Notes under the pieces: model-generated
Told to the model about the DNA's origin: nothing
Databases searched by the model: none
Seen by the model: only the letters and a program-made list of their open reading frames with translations
In this document: piece by piece, positions 17,431-26,261 of the stretch
Layout: each line of letters begins with the position of its first letter
How positions within the stretch are numbered: position 1 is the stretch's first letter
Program-made: the position numbers and the translations under genes
Source: Methylotetracoccus oryzae
GTDB taxonomy: Bacteria > Pseudomonadota > Gammaproteobacteria > Methylococcales > Methylococcaceae
DNA: 64,000 bases
Assembly (NCBI RefSeq): GCF_006175985.1
Contig: NZ_SRSH01000002.1
Coordinates: 186,001-250,000, forward strand
Direction: 5' to 3'

Positions 17431-17829
17431 TCAGGCGCTGGGTTGTGATGGAGTTAGCGCTTTGGCGTGACCGCCGCGCACATTACCGAGATCCGTGGCG
17501 TGCATGGTCAACATGACCCCACTGTCATCTGTCCGATCGATCCGAAGCCCGGTCTCAGCACCGTTTTCGCCCTCCAGCATGAAGAGGGATGCGACTTCGT
17601 GCACGCATTCGGTGATGTGCAGCTTTCCCTCGCCCAGGCACAGCGTGATGTCGCGTTGATTCGGGTCGAGGGTCACGGCGGCGAAGGGCAGGTCGCGCGC
17701 AGTGCAGCGCGTCGCTGCAGTGTCACCAGCTCCTTTGACGAAGGTTGCCGCGAGTTGGCCGCGGTGGCGCCGGCTGAAGCGCTCGCAGAAGTCCGCCCAT
17801 TCGGTTGGAGGGATGTCGACACATCTCAT
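17431..17829 (-). CDS. DUF5335-like protein
   Basis: 132 residues from the ATG at 17829 (MRCVDIPPTEWADFCERFSR). The N-terminal I-P-x-x-x-W-x-x-F-x-x-x-F-S-x-x-H-x-G pattern and the compact beta-rich remainder (FAAVTLDPNQRDITLCLGE) fit the DUF5335 family of unknown function. It is probably soluble. A longer frame to 17928 adds an Arg/Ser-rich segment without a good start. It lies 19 bp upstream of the FAD oxidoreductase, suggesting one transcript. Confidence 0.6.
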   Translation of the reverse strand: MRCVDIPPTEWADFCERFSRRHRGQLAATFVKGAGDTAATRCTARDLPFAAVTLDPNQRDITLCLGEGKLHITECVHEVASLFMLEGENGAETGLRIDRTDDSGVMLTMHATDLGNVRGGHAKALTPSQPSA

Positions 17830-17979
17830 CGATCGGCTCCGCGGAAGGGATCGGTCGGAACGGATTCGGCGCGCCACGTAACTGGCCCCCGGCCCTAGGG
17901 TGTATCCCGTAAGGCAACACGCTAACACGCTGTCAGAGCGTGCAGAATCCGTACGTTTACCGAGTTCCGTCTCCGCGCG

Positions 17980-18007
17980 ATGGCCGGACCATGCGGAGTC
18001 CGGCCAT
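17980..18007 (-). terminator. Strong hairpin downstream of the glycan operon
   Basis: A perfect 10-bp stem, ATGGCCGGAC (17980-17989) and GTCCGGCCAT (17998-18007), with an 8-nt loop. It lies 76 bp beyond the stop of the last gene of the minus-strand glycan operon. There is no T-run. Confidence 0.5.
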
Positions 18008-18082
18008 TACCAGCGGTCGAGGCCGGAGTGAGGCCCGGCAGGAGCGGTGCGGCGCGATCAAGGGACCGGGCACGTTTGCGGG

Positions 18083-20224
18083 TCAGGGATGCGGCGCAGC
18101 AGGGAAGGTTTGCGGAACGGTATGGCTTGCATTCTGGTGCAGGGTGATGGACTGGATGCGCACGACAGCCCGTGTGCCGTCGGACATCTGATTGCGTATT
18201 GCCAGCAATGAGACCTTCCCGGCATCCGGGGCGCGGACGGCCACCGATATGGGGGTTTCGGTCTGCGCGATGATGTTTTCGCTCACCACGCGATCCGGTG
18301 AGCCGCGCTCGATCAGCGCCACGCTGGCCCGACCGTGGGTCAGCTTCAGCGTCAGGGTGACCGTTGCGGCGGTGCCAGCCGAAAAGGTCTTTGATAGGTC
18401 CAGCGTCGCGTCCCAGCCGAAGAATTTCTCGCCTGTGGTCAAGGTCGCACCGTCGGCGTCGTAACGCAGTGTGGCCCCAGGCCCGGCCCGAAGCCTGGTG
18501 GCCGGAAGCTTCGCCAAGGTCGGGGCGGGCGGATGATCGAGCACCACATGCGCGAGCACAGCGCCGAAGTCCCCCGACTGCAACTGCCGTCGTTGCGCCA
18601 GCCGGTACAGGATCCCGGCCGAGTTGAGCTCGGCCAGGGCCGCGTCGACGCGAGCGGGCGAATAGTCGAGGATGACCAGATGCGCGAGTTGGGGATTGCG
18701 AAGCAACTCGAGGGCCTCAGGTGAGAGCGGCCCGAGTGCGATCGGTTGTGCGTCCTTCAGTCGCAGCTGACTGAAGGGCAACTGGATCGATTGGATCATC
18801 TGTAGGCGCCGGTCCGTGGCATCGGGTGTGTACCAGAAGGCGAGTTCCTTGCCATCGTCGGCGATGCGCGGCAGCAGATCAGCCACCTGCAGCGCAACCC
18901 GCACCAGATCGCGGTCGTTACTTTCCGGTTTGCCCAGCAACACGTTGTAAACGCCGCTACCGGCCTGCAGCAAGGTGGTGACGGCGAGTAGGCCCGCGAG
19001 CGCAAAGGGCCGCAAACGAGGCCTTGTTCTGGTCAATACCATTAGCCCGAGCGCGGCAGCGACCGCGGCGGTCAGCCAGCCCAGGGGCGGGGGTTGGGCG
19101 CCGGTCAGGCTGAACGCCAACGGAGCGGCGACGAGGCCAAGCACAACGGCGACCGTCACTGAAACTCGGTCCCGGGTCTCGGCAAGCTTTACGGCCAATC
19201 CCGCCACTGTGCCCAAAGCCAGCATCAAGGCCGCTTGCCAGTAGGCGGCATAGGGATAAAACGACAGCGAGTACCCGTCGAGCGCCAGATCGGTGACCCA
19301 ATAGAACGCGACCAACAGCGTGAGGTAAACCGCGGATGCCAGGGCGAGCCGATCGCGTGTCCAGCGCCAGACGCTGAAATTGCCGATCATGACGACGAAG
19401 GGCGCGTAAATATGTGGCGAGTCGAACAGCCATTCACCCGGAGGACGCGTCCATTGCTTGGCATCCCCGCCGGCGAGACGCAGGCTGATGTCGATGACGG
19501 GCTGCAGGAGTGAGCGAACGCCGAACAAGCCGTGGTAGACAAGGGTAAAAACGGTCAGCAGCATGACCGCGCCCGCGAGGACGGTCGCGAGTTCCCTGGC
19601 GATGCGCGCGAGCGACTGGCCCCAGTTCAGAATGGCGTAGGCCGGCAGCCCGAATGCGATCATCACGCCGGCGTAGACGTTGCCGCTGACGCCGGCGCAA
19701 AGCAGGATCCCGGCGATGAAAGCGGAGACGCCGGATCGGCCGTGTTCACGAATCAACAGCAGCATGCCGAGCATCGTAAAGGGTACGGCAGTCGAGTCGA
19801 CATAAGTGGACAGCAGGATGCGCGCCGTGACCGGACTGAACGTCCAGGCGATTACCCCGAGCAAGGCAGCCCGACGTCCGTAACGTTCCCCAAGCACCGC
19901 ATACAAGGCGAAGCCGACCGCAACCGCCAACAGATAGCGCAGCACATGAAAACCGGTCAACAGACCGGGCAGTGCATTGAAACCGAGCTCGGAGAAAATC
20001 GGTCCGAAACGGACCGCGTAGTAGATGAAGCCGTAGCGATTGACCAGATCGACGAAGTTATGGGCATAGCCCAGGTAGTACATCGCATCGGTGAAATTGT
20101 TCTGCGAGATCGGCGGCAGGCGGAGCAGCACAAAGGCGGCCAGCGGCAGCAGCAGGATCGCGGCCGTGTCCTGGAGTGGACGGCACGTTCGCAGGGGTGA
20201 CATGCGCGGCATGAGAGCGTTCAT
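18083..20224 (-). CDS. Polytopic membrane protein, GT-C glycosyltransferase-like
   Basis: 713 residues from the ATG at 20224 (MNALMPRMSPLRTCRPLQDT). About ten hydrophobic helices occupy residues 20-440. The first extracytoplasmic loop holds 'NNFTDAMYYLGYAHNFVDLV', an acidic D-A-M-Y-Y motif typical of GT-C lipid-phosphate-sugar glycosyltransferases, and a later 'STYVDSTAVPF' resembles family loops. The C-terminal ~270 residues form a periplasmic beta-rich domain. It is the last gene of a run with GtrA/GtrB and an MBOAT acyltransferase. A role in transferring a flipped sugar to a surface glycan is inferred, not shown. Confidence 0.7.
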   Translation of the reverse strand: MNALMPRMSPLRTCRPLQDTAAILLLPLAAFVLLRLPPISQNNFTDAMYYLGYAHNFVDLVNRYGFIYYAVRFGPIFSELGFNALPGLLTGFHVLRYLLAVAVGFALYAVLGERYGRRAALLGVIAWTFSPVTARILLSTYVDSTAVPFTMLGMLLLIREHGRSGVSAFIAGILLCAGVSGNVYAGVMIAFGLPAYAILNWGQSLARIARELATVLAGAVMLLTVFTLVYHGLFGVRSLLQPVIDISLRLAGGDAKQWTRPPGEWLFDSPHIYAPFVVMIGNFSVWRWTRDRLALASAVYLTLLVAFYWVTDLALDGYSLSFYPYAAYWQAALMLALGTVAGLAVKLAETRDRVSVTVAVVLGLVAAPLAFSLTGAQPPPLGWLTAAVAAALGLMVLTRTRPRLRPFALAGLLAVTTLLQAGSGVYNVLLGKPESNDRDLVRVALQVADLLPRIADDGKELAFWYTPDATDRRLQMIQSIQLPFSQLRLKDAQPIALGPLSPEALELLRNPQLAHLVILDYSPARVDAALAELNSAGILYRLAQRRQLQSGDFGAVLAHVVLDHPPAPTLAKLPATRLRAGPGATLRYDADGATLTTGEKFFGWDATLDLSKTFSAGTAATVTLTLKLTHGRASVALIERGSPDRVVSENIIAQTETPISVAVRAPDAGKVSLLAIRNQMSDGTRAVVRIQSITLHQNASHTVPQTFPAAPHP

Positions 20225-20282
20225 CGAATAACCGGCGGGTTGCCTTCGGGAAGCCGCTTTTCGTACCACTGCGCGCTGGACA

Positions 20283-21392
20283 TCACGGCTGCCCCTTGCT
20301 GTTCGTTGGACCGAGGAGCCCGCCGGCCATGGCGGTTCGAGCGCTGGCGTACTGGGTTCTATGCGCCGACAAGTGGGCGGCGATGTTCTCCGTCGTGACG
20401 TGCGTTCCGAAATGCTCGGCGACGTCCGGGCCAGATGCGCCGCAGACCCGTCGTAGGATGCGATCGCCAATGACTTCATTGAAGTGCAATGGGTCGTCGT
20501 AGTTGCCAGCGTCCTGCGTCACGGCGTTGTAACCGGAAAAATCCCAGATCTCGCCCGCATCGGCCACGATCTTGCCCATCCACTCCGTGTACGCATCGAT
20601 GCTGAAGCTGGCGTACTGGTCCAGCCGGTACGGCGGCACGATCAGGATGCGGTGGGTCCCCGCACGTTCAAGGATGCCGATGGTGCGCCGGAACTCCTCG
20701 CGTCCATCCCCGGTTGCCGGCAGGCGGCGTTCCCGCCCTCCTTTCAGATCCGCTCTCGCCGCCCCCAGGGTTGTGGCGAACAGGCGGGCGCCGTCGAGCA
20801 GCGGAGCGGTAGCGTACAGCGGCGGTTCAAGACCCCGGTTCCCCCGTTCCCAAGGGGCGGACGACGTCGCGCGCCAATGCCCCTGGAAGAAGATCCAAAG
20901 GATCCTGGGCTGGAATAACAGATACTTGGCATAGAAACCCAGGTTGGATGCGCCGCTGATGAGCGGGTGATCCTGCCTGAGGAGATCGAGCGGGTCACCT
21001 AGCACGGACTGCAGATCGAAATCGATCGCAATGATGACCTGCGAAACGGCGCGGGTCCGGGTCAGCCACTCCAGCTTTTGGCGGATGCCAGCGCCATTCT
21101 CGAGGCTTGCGCTCAGGTTGAAATAACGGTGTTCGGACCCGCACGCAGTGCGCGCGGATGCCGACTCGAGGAAGCTGGCGCGGGACGAGCCGAGGATGAA
21201 GGCGTCGTATTGGGGTTGCCGCCGCAGGTACTCGACCTTCAAAAAACGTGTATTGGGTTCGAAGTTGCGCTTCGGAAAGCGGACGATGCCGAACACGCAG
21301 TAGGTATCCGCGATGACGGCGATCAGCACCTGCAGCAGGCAAAGGCCGAGAAAGACGCTCAGCCACCAGCGATTGAAAGCCTGTGGGCGCAT
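20283..21392 (-). CDS. SGNH-hydrolase-like partner of the MBOAT acyltransferase
   Basis: 369 residues with one N-terminal helix (WWLSVFLGLCLLQVLIAVIA) and a periplasmic domain. It shows a nucleophile-like block 'YDAFILGSSRASFLE' and a C-terminal 'DDPLHFNEVIGDRIL' supplying D-x-x-H, the pattern of SGNH/DltD/AlgJ-type proteins. Such proteins complete acyl transfer from MBOAT enzymes to extracellular polymers. Its start lies 3 bp after the MBOAT stop, which strongly couples the two. The acceptor polymer is unknown. Confidence 0.75.
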   Translation of the reverse strand: MRPQAFNRWWLSVFLGLCLLQVLIAVIADTYCVFGIVRFPKRNFEPNTRFLKVEYLRRQPQYDAFILGSSRASFLESASARTACGSEHRYFNLSASLENGAGIRQKLEWLTRTRAVSQVIIAIDFDLQSVLGDPLDLLRQDHPLISGASNLGFYAKYLLFQPRILWIFFQGHWRATSSAPWERGNRGLEPPLYATAPLLDGARLFATTLGAARADLKGGRERRLPATGDGREEFRRTIGILERAGTHRILIVPPYRLDQYASFSIDAYTEWMGKIVADAGEIWDFSGYNAVTQDAGNYDDPLHFNEVIGDRILRRVCGASGPDVAEHFGTHVTTENIAAHLSAHRTQYASARTAMAGGLLGPTNSKGQP

Positions 21393-21395
21393 CGC

Positions 21396-22895
21396 TCAGA
21401 ACTGGTAGTAAAGGAACTCGGTAGGGCGAGCCAGAAACATTACCGCCAGCCAGGCGAGTAGCGCGGTGCCGATGGCCCAGGATCGTCCGATTCGCAGTTT
21501 GCCGGAGGGCGCAGCCAAGGCTTGAGCGAGCAGGGGATCGGTCTGCCGCCGAAGACTGGGGGCCCACCAGCATATCCCGCAGAGTATGGCGATCCAGACG
21601 AAGACGGTCGCGTCTTGCAAGCCCGTGGGCAGATGGGGGAAGAGCCGGCCGGCCTGCAGGGTCCAACCGCTGGGCGTGCCGAGTCCCAACATGGATTTGT
21701 ACAGCATCAGCGTGGCGGACAAGTCCCCGGCCCGGAACAGGACCCAGGCAGCCACCACGGCGATGAACGTGATGCTCCAGCCGAAGGCCTTTTCACCTGC
21801 TCCGGGCCGGGCGGGAAGCCAGTGCCGGCGGCTGCGCCAGTCGCGCCAGCGATGATTGATGATTACGTACAGGCCATGCAGCGCGCCCCATAGAACGAAG
21901 GTCCAGTTCGGGCCATGCCAGAGTCCTCCCAGCAGCATGGTCAGGAAAATGTTGAGCGACTGCCGCAGCGTGCCGGCCCGATTGCCACCCAGGGGTATGT
22001 AGAGATAATCGCGAAGGAACAGTGAAAGGCTGATATGCCAGCGCCGCCAGAAATCGATGATGCTGGTGGCCTGATAAGGCGCATCGAAGTTCCAGGGAAA
22101 TCGAATTCCGAAGAGCAGGGCCCCGCCTACGGCCATGTCCGAGTAACCGGAAAAGTCGAAATAGAGTTGCAGCGTGTAGGCCAGAGCGCCCAGCCACGCC
22201 TCGGCCAGGGTCAGGGCCTCGGCCCGCGCCGCGCTGTCGAAGACGGCGCTGGCATAGGGCGCCAGATGGTCGGCCAGGATGACCTTCTTGAACAGGCCGA
22301 TGCTGAACACCATGAGGCCGAGGCTTAGCAGAGGACTGGCCAGCGAAAAGTTGAACCGCCGAAACTGCGGAATGATGTCGCGGTGATGGACGATGGGACC
22401 CGCGATCAGATGCGGAAAGAAGACGATGAACAGGGCGTAGTCCAGAAAGCCGTAGTCATGCACATAGCCTTTGTGGACATCGACGAGAAACGCGATCTGA
22501 TTGAACGTGAAGAACGAGATGGCGAGCGGGAGCACGATCGATTGCACCGGGAAGCCCGTTCCAGTCAATGCATTCACGGTGCCGATCAGGAAGTCCGTGT
22601 ATTTGAAGTAGGCCAGCAGGCCCAGATTCGCCGTGATGGCGCCGGTCAGCAGCGCGCGGCTTCTCAGACGGTGGCGACGAACGCGGTGGATGGCCAGACC
22701 CGCGAGGTAGTTGCCGGCGATGGAGCCGATGAGCAGGGCCAGATACGCACTGCGCCAGTATGCATAGAAGGCGAGGGAGGCCACGACCAGCCACAGCGTC
22801 GGCAGCGCGGTCGAACGCCATCGCCCCAACAGCAGGAATACGCCGAGCACGAGGGGTAGGAACAGAAACACGAACTCGTAGGAATTGAACAGCAT
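21396..22895 (-). CDS. MBOAT family O-acyltransferase (AlgI/DltB-like)
   Basis: 499 residues, polytopic. It starts with the classic 'MLFNSYEFVFLFLPLVLGVF' and contains 'LYFDFSGYSDMAVGGALLFG', 'RRWHISLSLFLRDYLYIPLG' and the catalytic-histidine segment 'GGLWHGPNWTFVLWGALHG'. MBOAT enzymes of this branch move acyl groups across the membrane to O-acylate exopolysaccharide, as in AlgI. Gene order with the SGNH partner supports that role. The polymer could be the product of the neighbouring Gtr-like genes. Identification as MBOAT is secure; the substrate is not. Confidence 0.94.
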   Translation of the reverse strand: MLFNSYEFVFLFLPLVLGVFLLLGRWRSTALPTLWLVVASLAFYAYWRSAYLALLIGSIAGNYLAGLAIHRVRRHRLRSRALLTGAITANLGLLAYFKYTDFLIGTVNALTGTGFPVQSIVLPLAISFFTFNQIAFLVDVHKGYVHDYGFLDYALFIVFFPHLIAGPIVHHRDIIPQFRRFNFSLASPLLSLGLMVFSIGLFKKVILADHLAPYASAVFDSAARAEALTLAEAWLGALAYTLQLYFDFSGYSDMAVGGALLFGIRFPWNFDAPYQATSIIDFWRRWHISLSLFLRDYLYIPLGGNRAGTLRQSLNIFLTMLLGGLWHGPNWTFVLWGALHGLYVIINHRWRDWRSRRHWLPARPGAGEKAFGWSITFIAVVAAWVLFRAGDLSATLMLYKSMLGLGTPSGWTLQAGRLFPHLPTGLQDATVFVWIAILCGICWWAPSLRRQTDPLLAQALAAPSGKLRIGRSWAIGTALLAWLAVMFLARPTEFLYYQF

Positions 22896-23090
22896 CGGCA
22901 GGGGTAGGCTTGACGGGGCCTGCTATCGCGACTTAAGGGAGCGAGCCGGACCGAAAAGTGACGAAAGCGCTTGAATGCGGTGTGAGTGAACTCGGGTCAG
23001 TACGGTAACCTTGCATGCCGGGCTGGGTGTTTGGCGAGGCACTCGATGTTGGCGTCGCCGCCACGCCCGGATGGGACTGTCAGTCGTTCG

Positions 23091-23654
23091 TCAACGTTCG
23101 GAACCGCGGAGTGGTCGGGACCGGTTCGCGGCCGGGCTCGGCACGTGCGGAGTAAACACGAACCATCGGCTCAGTGCAAAGAAAATCAGCGTATAGACGG
23201 GCATGCCGGCGGCGTGGGCGATGGTGGGCTCTACGCCGGCGCGGCGCAGCGCCAGAACCAGCCCCAGGTTGCCGGCATAGGCGATTCCGAACACGGCCAG
23301 GAAACGCAGCAGCCCAGGAAACATTCGGACGCGGCTGCGGAAGGTCCAGTTGCGATTCAGCACATAGCTTTGCAGCAGGCCCAGTGTGTAGCCCGTCACG
23401 TTGGACGGGACGTCGGACCAGCCAAACCAGAACAGGCAGGCGTAGATCGTGCCGAGCCCGATGGCGGTATTGGCAACGCCCACCACTCCGAAGCGCAAGG
23501 CCTGTGTCAGTACCGGGGGTACCGCAGGGCGTTTCGGAATCGGTTCGGGGACATTCCTCCGCGCGCCGTATGGGTGGTGGCTTGCGCGAGTTGTCGAGCG
23601 TGCTTTCCCCTCCCCGAGATGGATGGTCAGACGGAGTTGGCGCGGGCGACTCAA
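23091..23654 (-). CDS. GtrA-family membrane protein (putative lipid-linked sugar flippase)
   Basis: 187 residues if translation begins at the TTG at 23654, which overlaps the stop of the GT2 gene (TTGA). No ATG or GTG is available upstream of the conserved region. The core shows four helices of the GtrA family: 'LRFGVVGVANTAIGLGTIYA', 'NVTGYTLGLLQSYVLNRNWT', 'LLRFLAVFGIAYAGNLGLVL' and a final 'TLIFFALSRWFVFTP'. GtrA proteins are proposed to flip undecaprenyl-phosphate sugars made by GtrB. A 40-residue basic N-terminal extension would result from the TTG start. Confidence 0.85.
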   Translation of the reverse strand: MSRPRQLRLTIHLGEGKARSTTRASHHPYGARRNVPEPIPKRPAVPPVLTQALRFGVVGVANTAIGLGTIYACLFWFGWSDVPSNVTGYTLGLLQSYVLNRNWTFRSRVRMFPGLLRFLAVFGIAYAGNLGLVLALRRAGVEPTIAHAAGMPVYTLIFFALSRWFVFTPHVPSPAANRSRPLRGSER

Positions 23655-24694
23655 CTGAGGCTGACCGAGGACGGCGGCGAGGGCGGGCACTCGCCCGACG
23701 ACAAACCGGTCTGTGTGATGACTTCGCGGATGACGAACAAGGGCCGCCGTTTGGCTTCGAGGTAGGTTCGTCCGAGATACGCGCCCATGATGCCCAGGCA
23801 AAAGAGCTGGATGCTGCTGAACACCGAAACGACCAGGATCAGACTGGTCCAGCCGGCAATCGTGTCGCCCTTGGACCACTGAACGAGCGCATAGAGCGCC
23901 AGTGCAGCGGCGCCAGCCATGGCGGTGAGCGCCAGATAAAAACTCAGGTGCAACGGTCGCGTGGAGAACCCGGTGATCGCGTCGATGGCAAACGAGAACA
24001 TTTTGCCCAGAGTGTACTTGGTCGACCCGGCATACCGGGGCTCCCGCACATAGGGCACGGCCTCCTGCCGGAATCCGACCCAGGCCACCATGCCGCGGAT
24101 GAAGCGGTGTTGCTCGGGCATGTCGTTCAGCACGCTCAGCACGCGCCGGGACATGAGGCGAAAATCGCCGGTATCGACGGGAATCCTGATCGACGAAAAG
24201 CTGTAGAGAATCCGGTAGAACAGGGCTGCCGTGATCTTCTTGAACCAGGTCTCCCCATGCCGTTCCTGTCGCTGGCCGTACACGACGTCCGCGCCCTGGT
24301 CCATCCGGTTCATCATTTCCTCGAGCAGTTCGGGCGGATCCTGCAAGTCGGCATCGATGATCAGGATGCGTTCCCCACGACATAGGGCAAGTCCGGCGGT
24401 CAGGGCCAGTTGGTGGCCGTGATTGCGCGCCAGATCGATGCAGACCAGATGGGAGTCCTCGGTTGCCAGCGCGCGCATCGCCGCGAGTGTCCGGTCGGTC
24501 GAGCCGTCATTGACCAACACGATCTCGTAGCTCTCGCCCACCGTGCGCTGCGCGACAGCGGTCAGTCGGCCATGCAGTGCAGCGAGCGAATCCGCCTCAT
24601 TGAAGCACGGTACGACGATGGACAGCCGGCAGCTACCCGCCGGTGTCGGCCTGGTTGATGGAACTCGGGCTGGAGCGTGCTGTTCGGGGTTCAC
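23651..24694 (-). CDS. GtrB-like family 2 glycosyltransferase (polyprenyl-phosphate sugar synthase)
   Basis: 347 residues. The GT-A fold begins with 'LSIVVPCFNEADSLAAL', followed by 'IVLVNDGSTDRTLAAM' and the metal-binding D-x-D in 'ILIIDADLQDPPELLEEM'. 'DTGDFRLMSRRVL' and 'RGMVAWVGFRQEAVPY' are typical of dolichyl/undecaprenyl-phosphate glycosyltransferases. Two C-terminal helices (LHLSFYLALTAMAGAAALAL and 'WTSLILVVSVFSSIQLFCLG') anchor it. It would load a sugar onto undecaprenyl phosphate for the GtrA product encoded next. It is the first gene of the minus-strand glycan run. Confidence 0.92.
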   Translation of the reverse strand: MNPEQHAPARVPSTRPTPAGSCRLSIVVPCFNEADSLAALHGRLTAVAQRTVGESYEIVLVNDGSTDRTLAAMRALATEDSHLVCIDLARNHGHQLALTAGLALCRGERILIIDADLQDPPELLEEMMNRMDQGADVVYGQRQERHGETWFKKITAALFYRILYSFSSIRIPVDTGDFRLMSRRVLSVLNDMPEQHRFIRGMVAWVGFRQEAVPYVREPRYAGSTKYTLGKMFSFAIDAITGFSTRPLHLSFYLALTAMAGAAALALYALVQWSKGDTIAGWTSLILVVSVFSSIQLFCLGIMGAYLGRTYLEAKRRPLFVIREVITQTGLSSGECPPSPPSSVSLS

Positions 24695-24925
24695 GCGATG
24701 GTCTCCCGGGCGCGATGCGCGTCATCGATCCAAACAGAGGGCATGCGGCAAATAGCGGGCGTTGGGGTAGTCGTCGGGCTCTGACGGTATCGAGGGAGCG
24801 CTGTACGTGGCGCCATAGAGCGCTCGTTGGCGGGCGGCCTCCATGGGGGGCGGGATGGCCCATGTCGTCCGGACTTGCCCGAAACAGTCCGGGAGTTAAC
24901 GGGACGAGATTATATCGCGAAAACC

Positions 24926-25414
24926 TCAGCCGTCTTGGGGGGGCTCGGTGTCGACTTTGCGATTCGTGCCGAATCCGTAGGGTTTGAACGCACTTTCCTG
25001 TAGCGACTGCCACAACTTCAGGTTTTGCTCCGCCAGTTCGGTGAATGCGGAGACCGGGCCGTGCTTGAGCAGCCCGTCCATCTGTTCCTGCACGAGTCGC
25101 TGCTGCTGCAGAAAGATGTCGAGACTCTGTTTGAGGTAGGTCGTCATGAAACCCTGCATCGCATCGCCGTAGGTGCGAATCAGTTGTTCCAGGATTTCGA
25201 TGGTGAAGATGGGCTGGCCCTTGTCCTCCTGCTCCAGAATGACCTGGAGCAGGAGGCTGCGGGTGATGTCCTCGTCGGTCTTGGCGTCGACGACCCGGAA
25301 CTTCTCGCCGGATCTCACCAGCAGCCGGATATCCTCGATCGTGACGTAGCGGCTGATGCCGGTATCGTAAAGGCGCCGGTTCGGATACTTCTTGATGATG
25401 CGTTCGCTTGCCAT
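24926..25414 (-). CDS. phaR: Polyhydroxyalkanoate synthesis repressor PhaR
   Basis: 162 residues from the ATG at 25414 (MASERIIKKYPNRRLYDT). The N-terminal PHB/PHA accumulation DNA-binding domain contains 'IIKKYPNRRLYDTGISRYVT' and 'IEDIRLLVRSGEKFRVVDAK', followed by an accumulation-regulator segment (LEQEDKGQPIFTIEILEQLI) and a helical C-terminus. PhaR binds DNA and PHA granules, and releases phasin and synthesis genes when polymer accumulates. It is the last gene of the phasin-phaA-phaB-phaR run. Confidence 0.95.
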   Translation of the reverse strand: MASERIIKKYPNRRLYDTGISRYVTIEDIRLLVRSGEKFRVVDAKTDEDITRSLLLQVILEQEDKGQPIFTIEILEQLIRTYGDAMQGFMTTYLKQSLDIFLQQQRLVQEQMDGLLKHGPVSAFTELAEQNLKLWQSLQESAFKPYGFGTNRKVDTEPPQDG

Positions 25415-25436
25415 ACCGGGACCCGAGTCAAGCGGC

Positions 25437-26183
25437 TCAGCCCATGTGCTGGCCGCCATTGATGGAAATGTCGGCGCCGGTGATGAAACCCGACTCGTCG
25501 GCCGTCAAAAAAGCGACCAGTCGGGCGATTTCGGAAGGCTGGCCGAAACGGCCGACAGGGATCTCCGCAACGATCTTGGCCCGATGTTCCTCGGGCACGG
25601 CCATGATCATCGGCGATTCGATGTAGCCAGGCGATACCGTATTGACGGTGACGCCCTTGCGGGCTGCTTCGCGCGCGATGGACATCGTGAAGCCATGGAT
25701 GCCAGCCTTGCTGGCGGCGTAGTTGGCCTGTCCGAACTGACCTTTCTGACCATTCACCGACGAGATGTTGACGATGCGGCCGAAATTCCGATCGGTCATC
25801 CCTTCGATGACACAGCGCGTCGTGTTGAACACGCTGTCGAGATTGGCGTGAATGACGGCATGCCACATCTCGGGTGTCATCTTGCGCAGGGACGCATCTC
25901 GGGTGATGCCGGCCGCGTTGACCAGGATGTCGATGGGGCCGATGGTGTCCTCGATCTTTTTGAACACACTCGCGGTGTCGTCGAACTCAGCGACGTTGCA
26001 GCCCAGGGCGTGCGTCGCGTAGCCCTCGTTCGCGCGCGCGGCCACCCAGTCGTCGAGCCGGCAGTCGGGTGTTCCGGGAAGGCACAATGCGACCACCTTA
26101 CGACCGGCAGCGGCCAGATGTTTGCAAATTTCGGTACCGATGGTCCCGGTCCCGCCGGTCACGACTGCGACTCTGGTGCTCAT
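25437..26183 (-). CDS. phaB: Acetoacetyl-CoA reductase
   Basis: 248-residue short-chain dehydrogenase that reduces acetoacetyl-CoA to (R)-3-hydroxybutyryl-CoA with NADPH. The cofactor motif is 'VAVVTGGTGTIGTEICKHLA' (G-x-x-x-G-x-G), the N-A-A-G motif is 'DILVNAAGITRDASLRKM', and the catalytic Ser and Y-x-x-x-K are in 'NISSVNGQKGQFGQANYAAS' and the following K. 'SPGYIESPMI' and the C-terminal 'GADISINGGQHMG' match PhaB. It lies between phaA (78 bp upstream) and phaR (22 bp downstream). Confidence 0.96.
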   Translation of the reverse strand: MSTRVAVVTGGTGTIGTEICKHLAAAGRKVVALCLPGTPDCRLDDWVAARANEGYATHALGCNVAEFDDTASVFKKIEDTIGPIDILVNAAGITRDASLRKMTPEMWHAVIHANLDSVFNTTRCVIEGMTDRNFGRIVNISSVNGQKGQFGQANYAASKAGIHGFTMSIAREAARKGVTVNTVSPGYIESPMIMAVPEEHRAKIVAEIPVGRFGQPSEIARLVAFLTADESGFITGADISINGGQHMG

Positions 26184-26261
26184 GATGGGGTCCTTCGTCT
26201 ATGGGGTGGGGAAGTCTGTGGTGCGGAGCAGCGGCCCGTTCGGGGGGTGCCGATCCCTGGG

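Noticed and set aside
23655..24383. Upstream extension of the GtrA frame
   Set aside because: It runs antisense-free but inside the GT2 gene in another frame; only the TTG at 23654 couples the genes sensibly.
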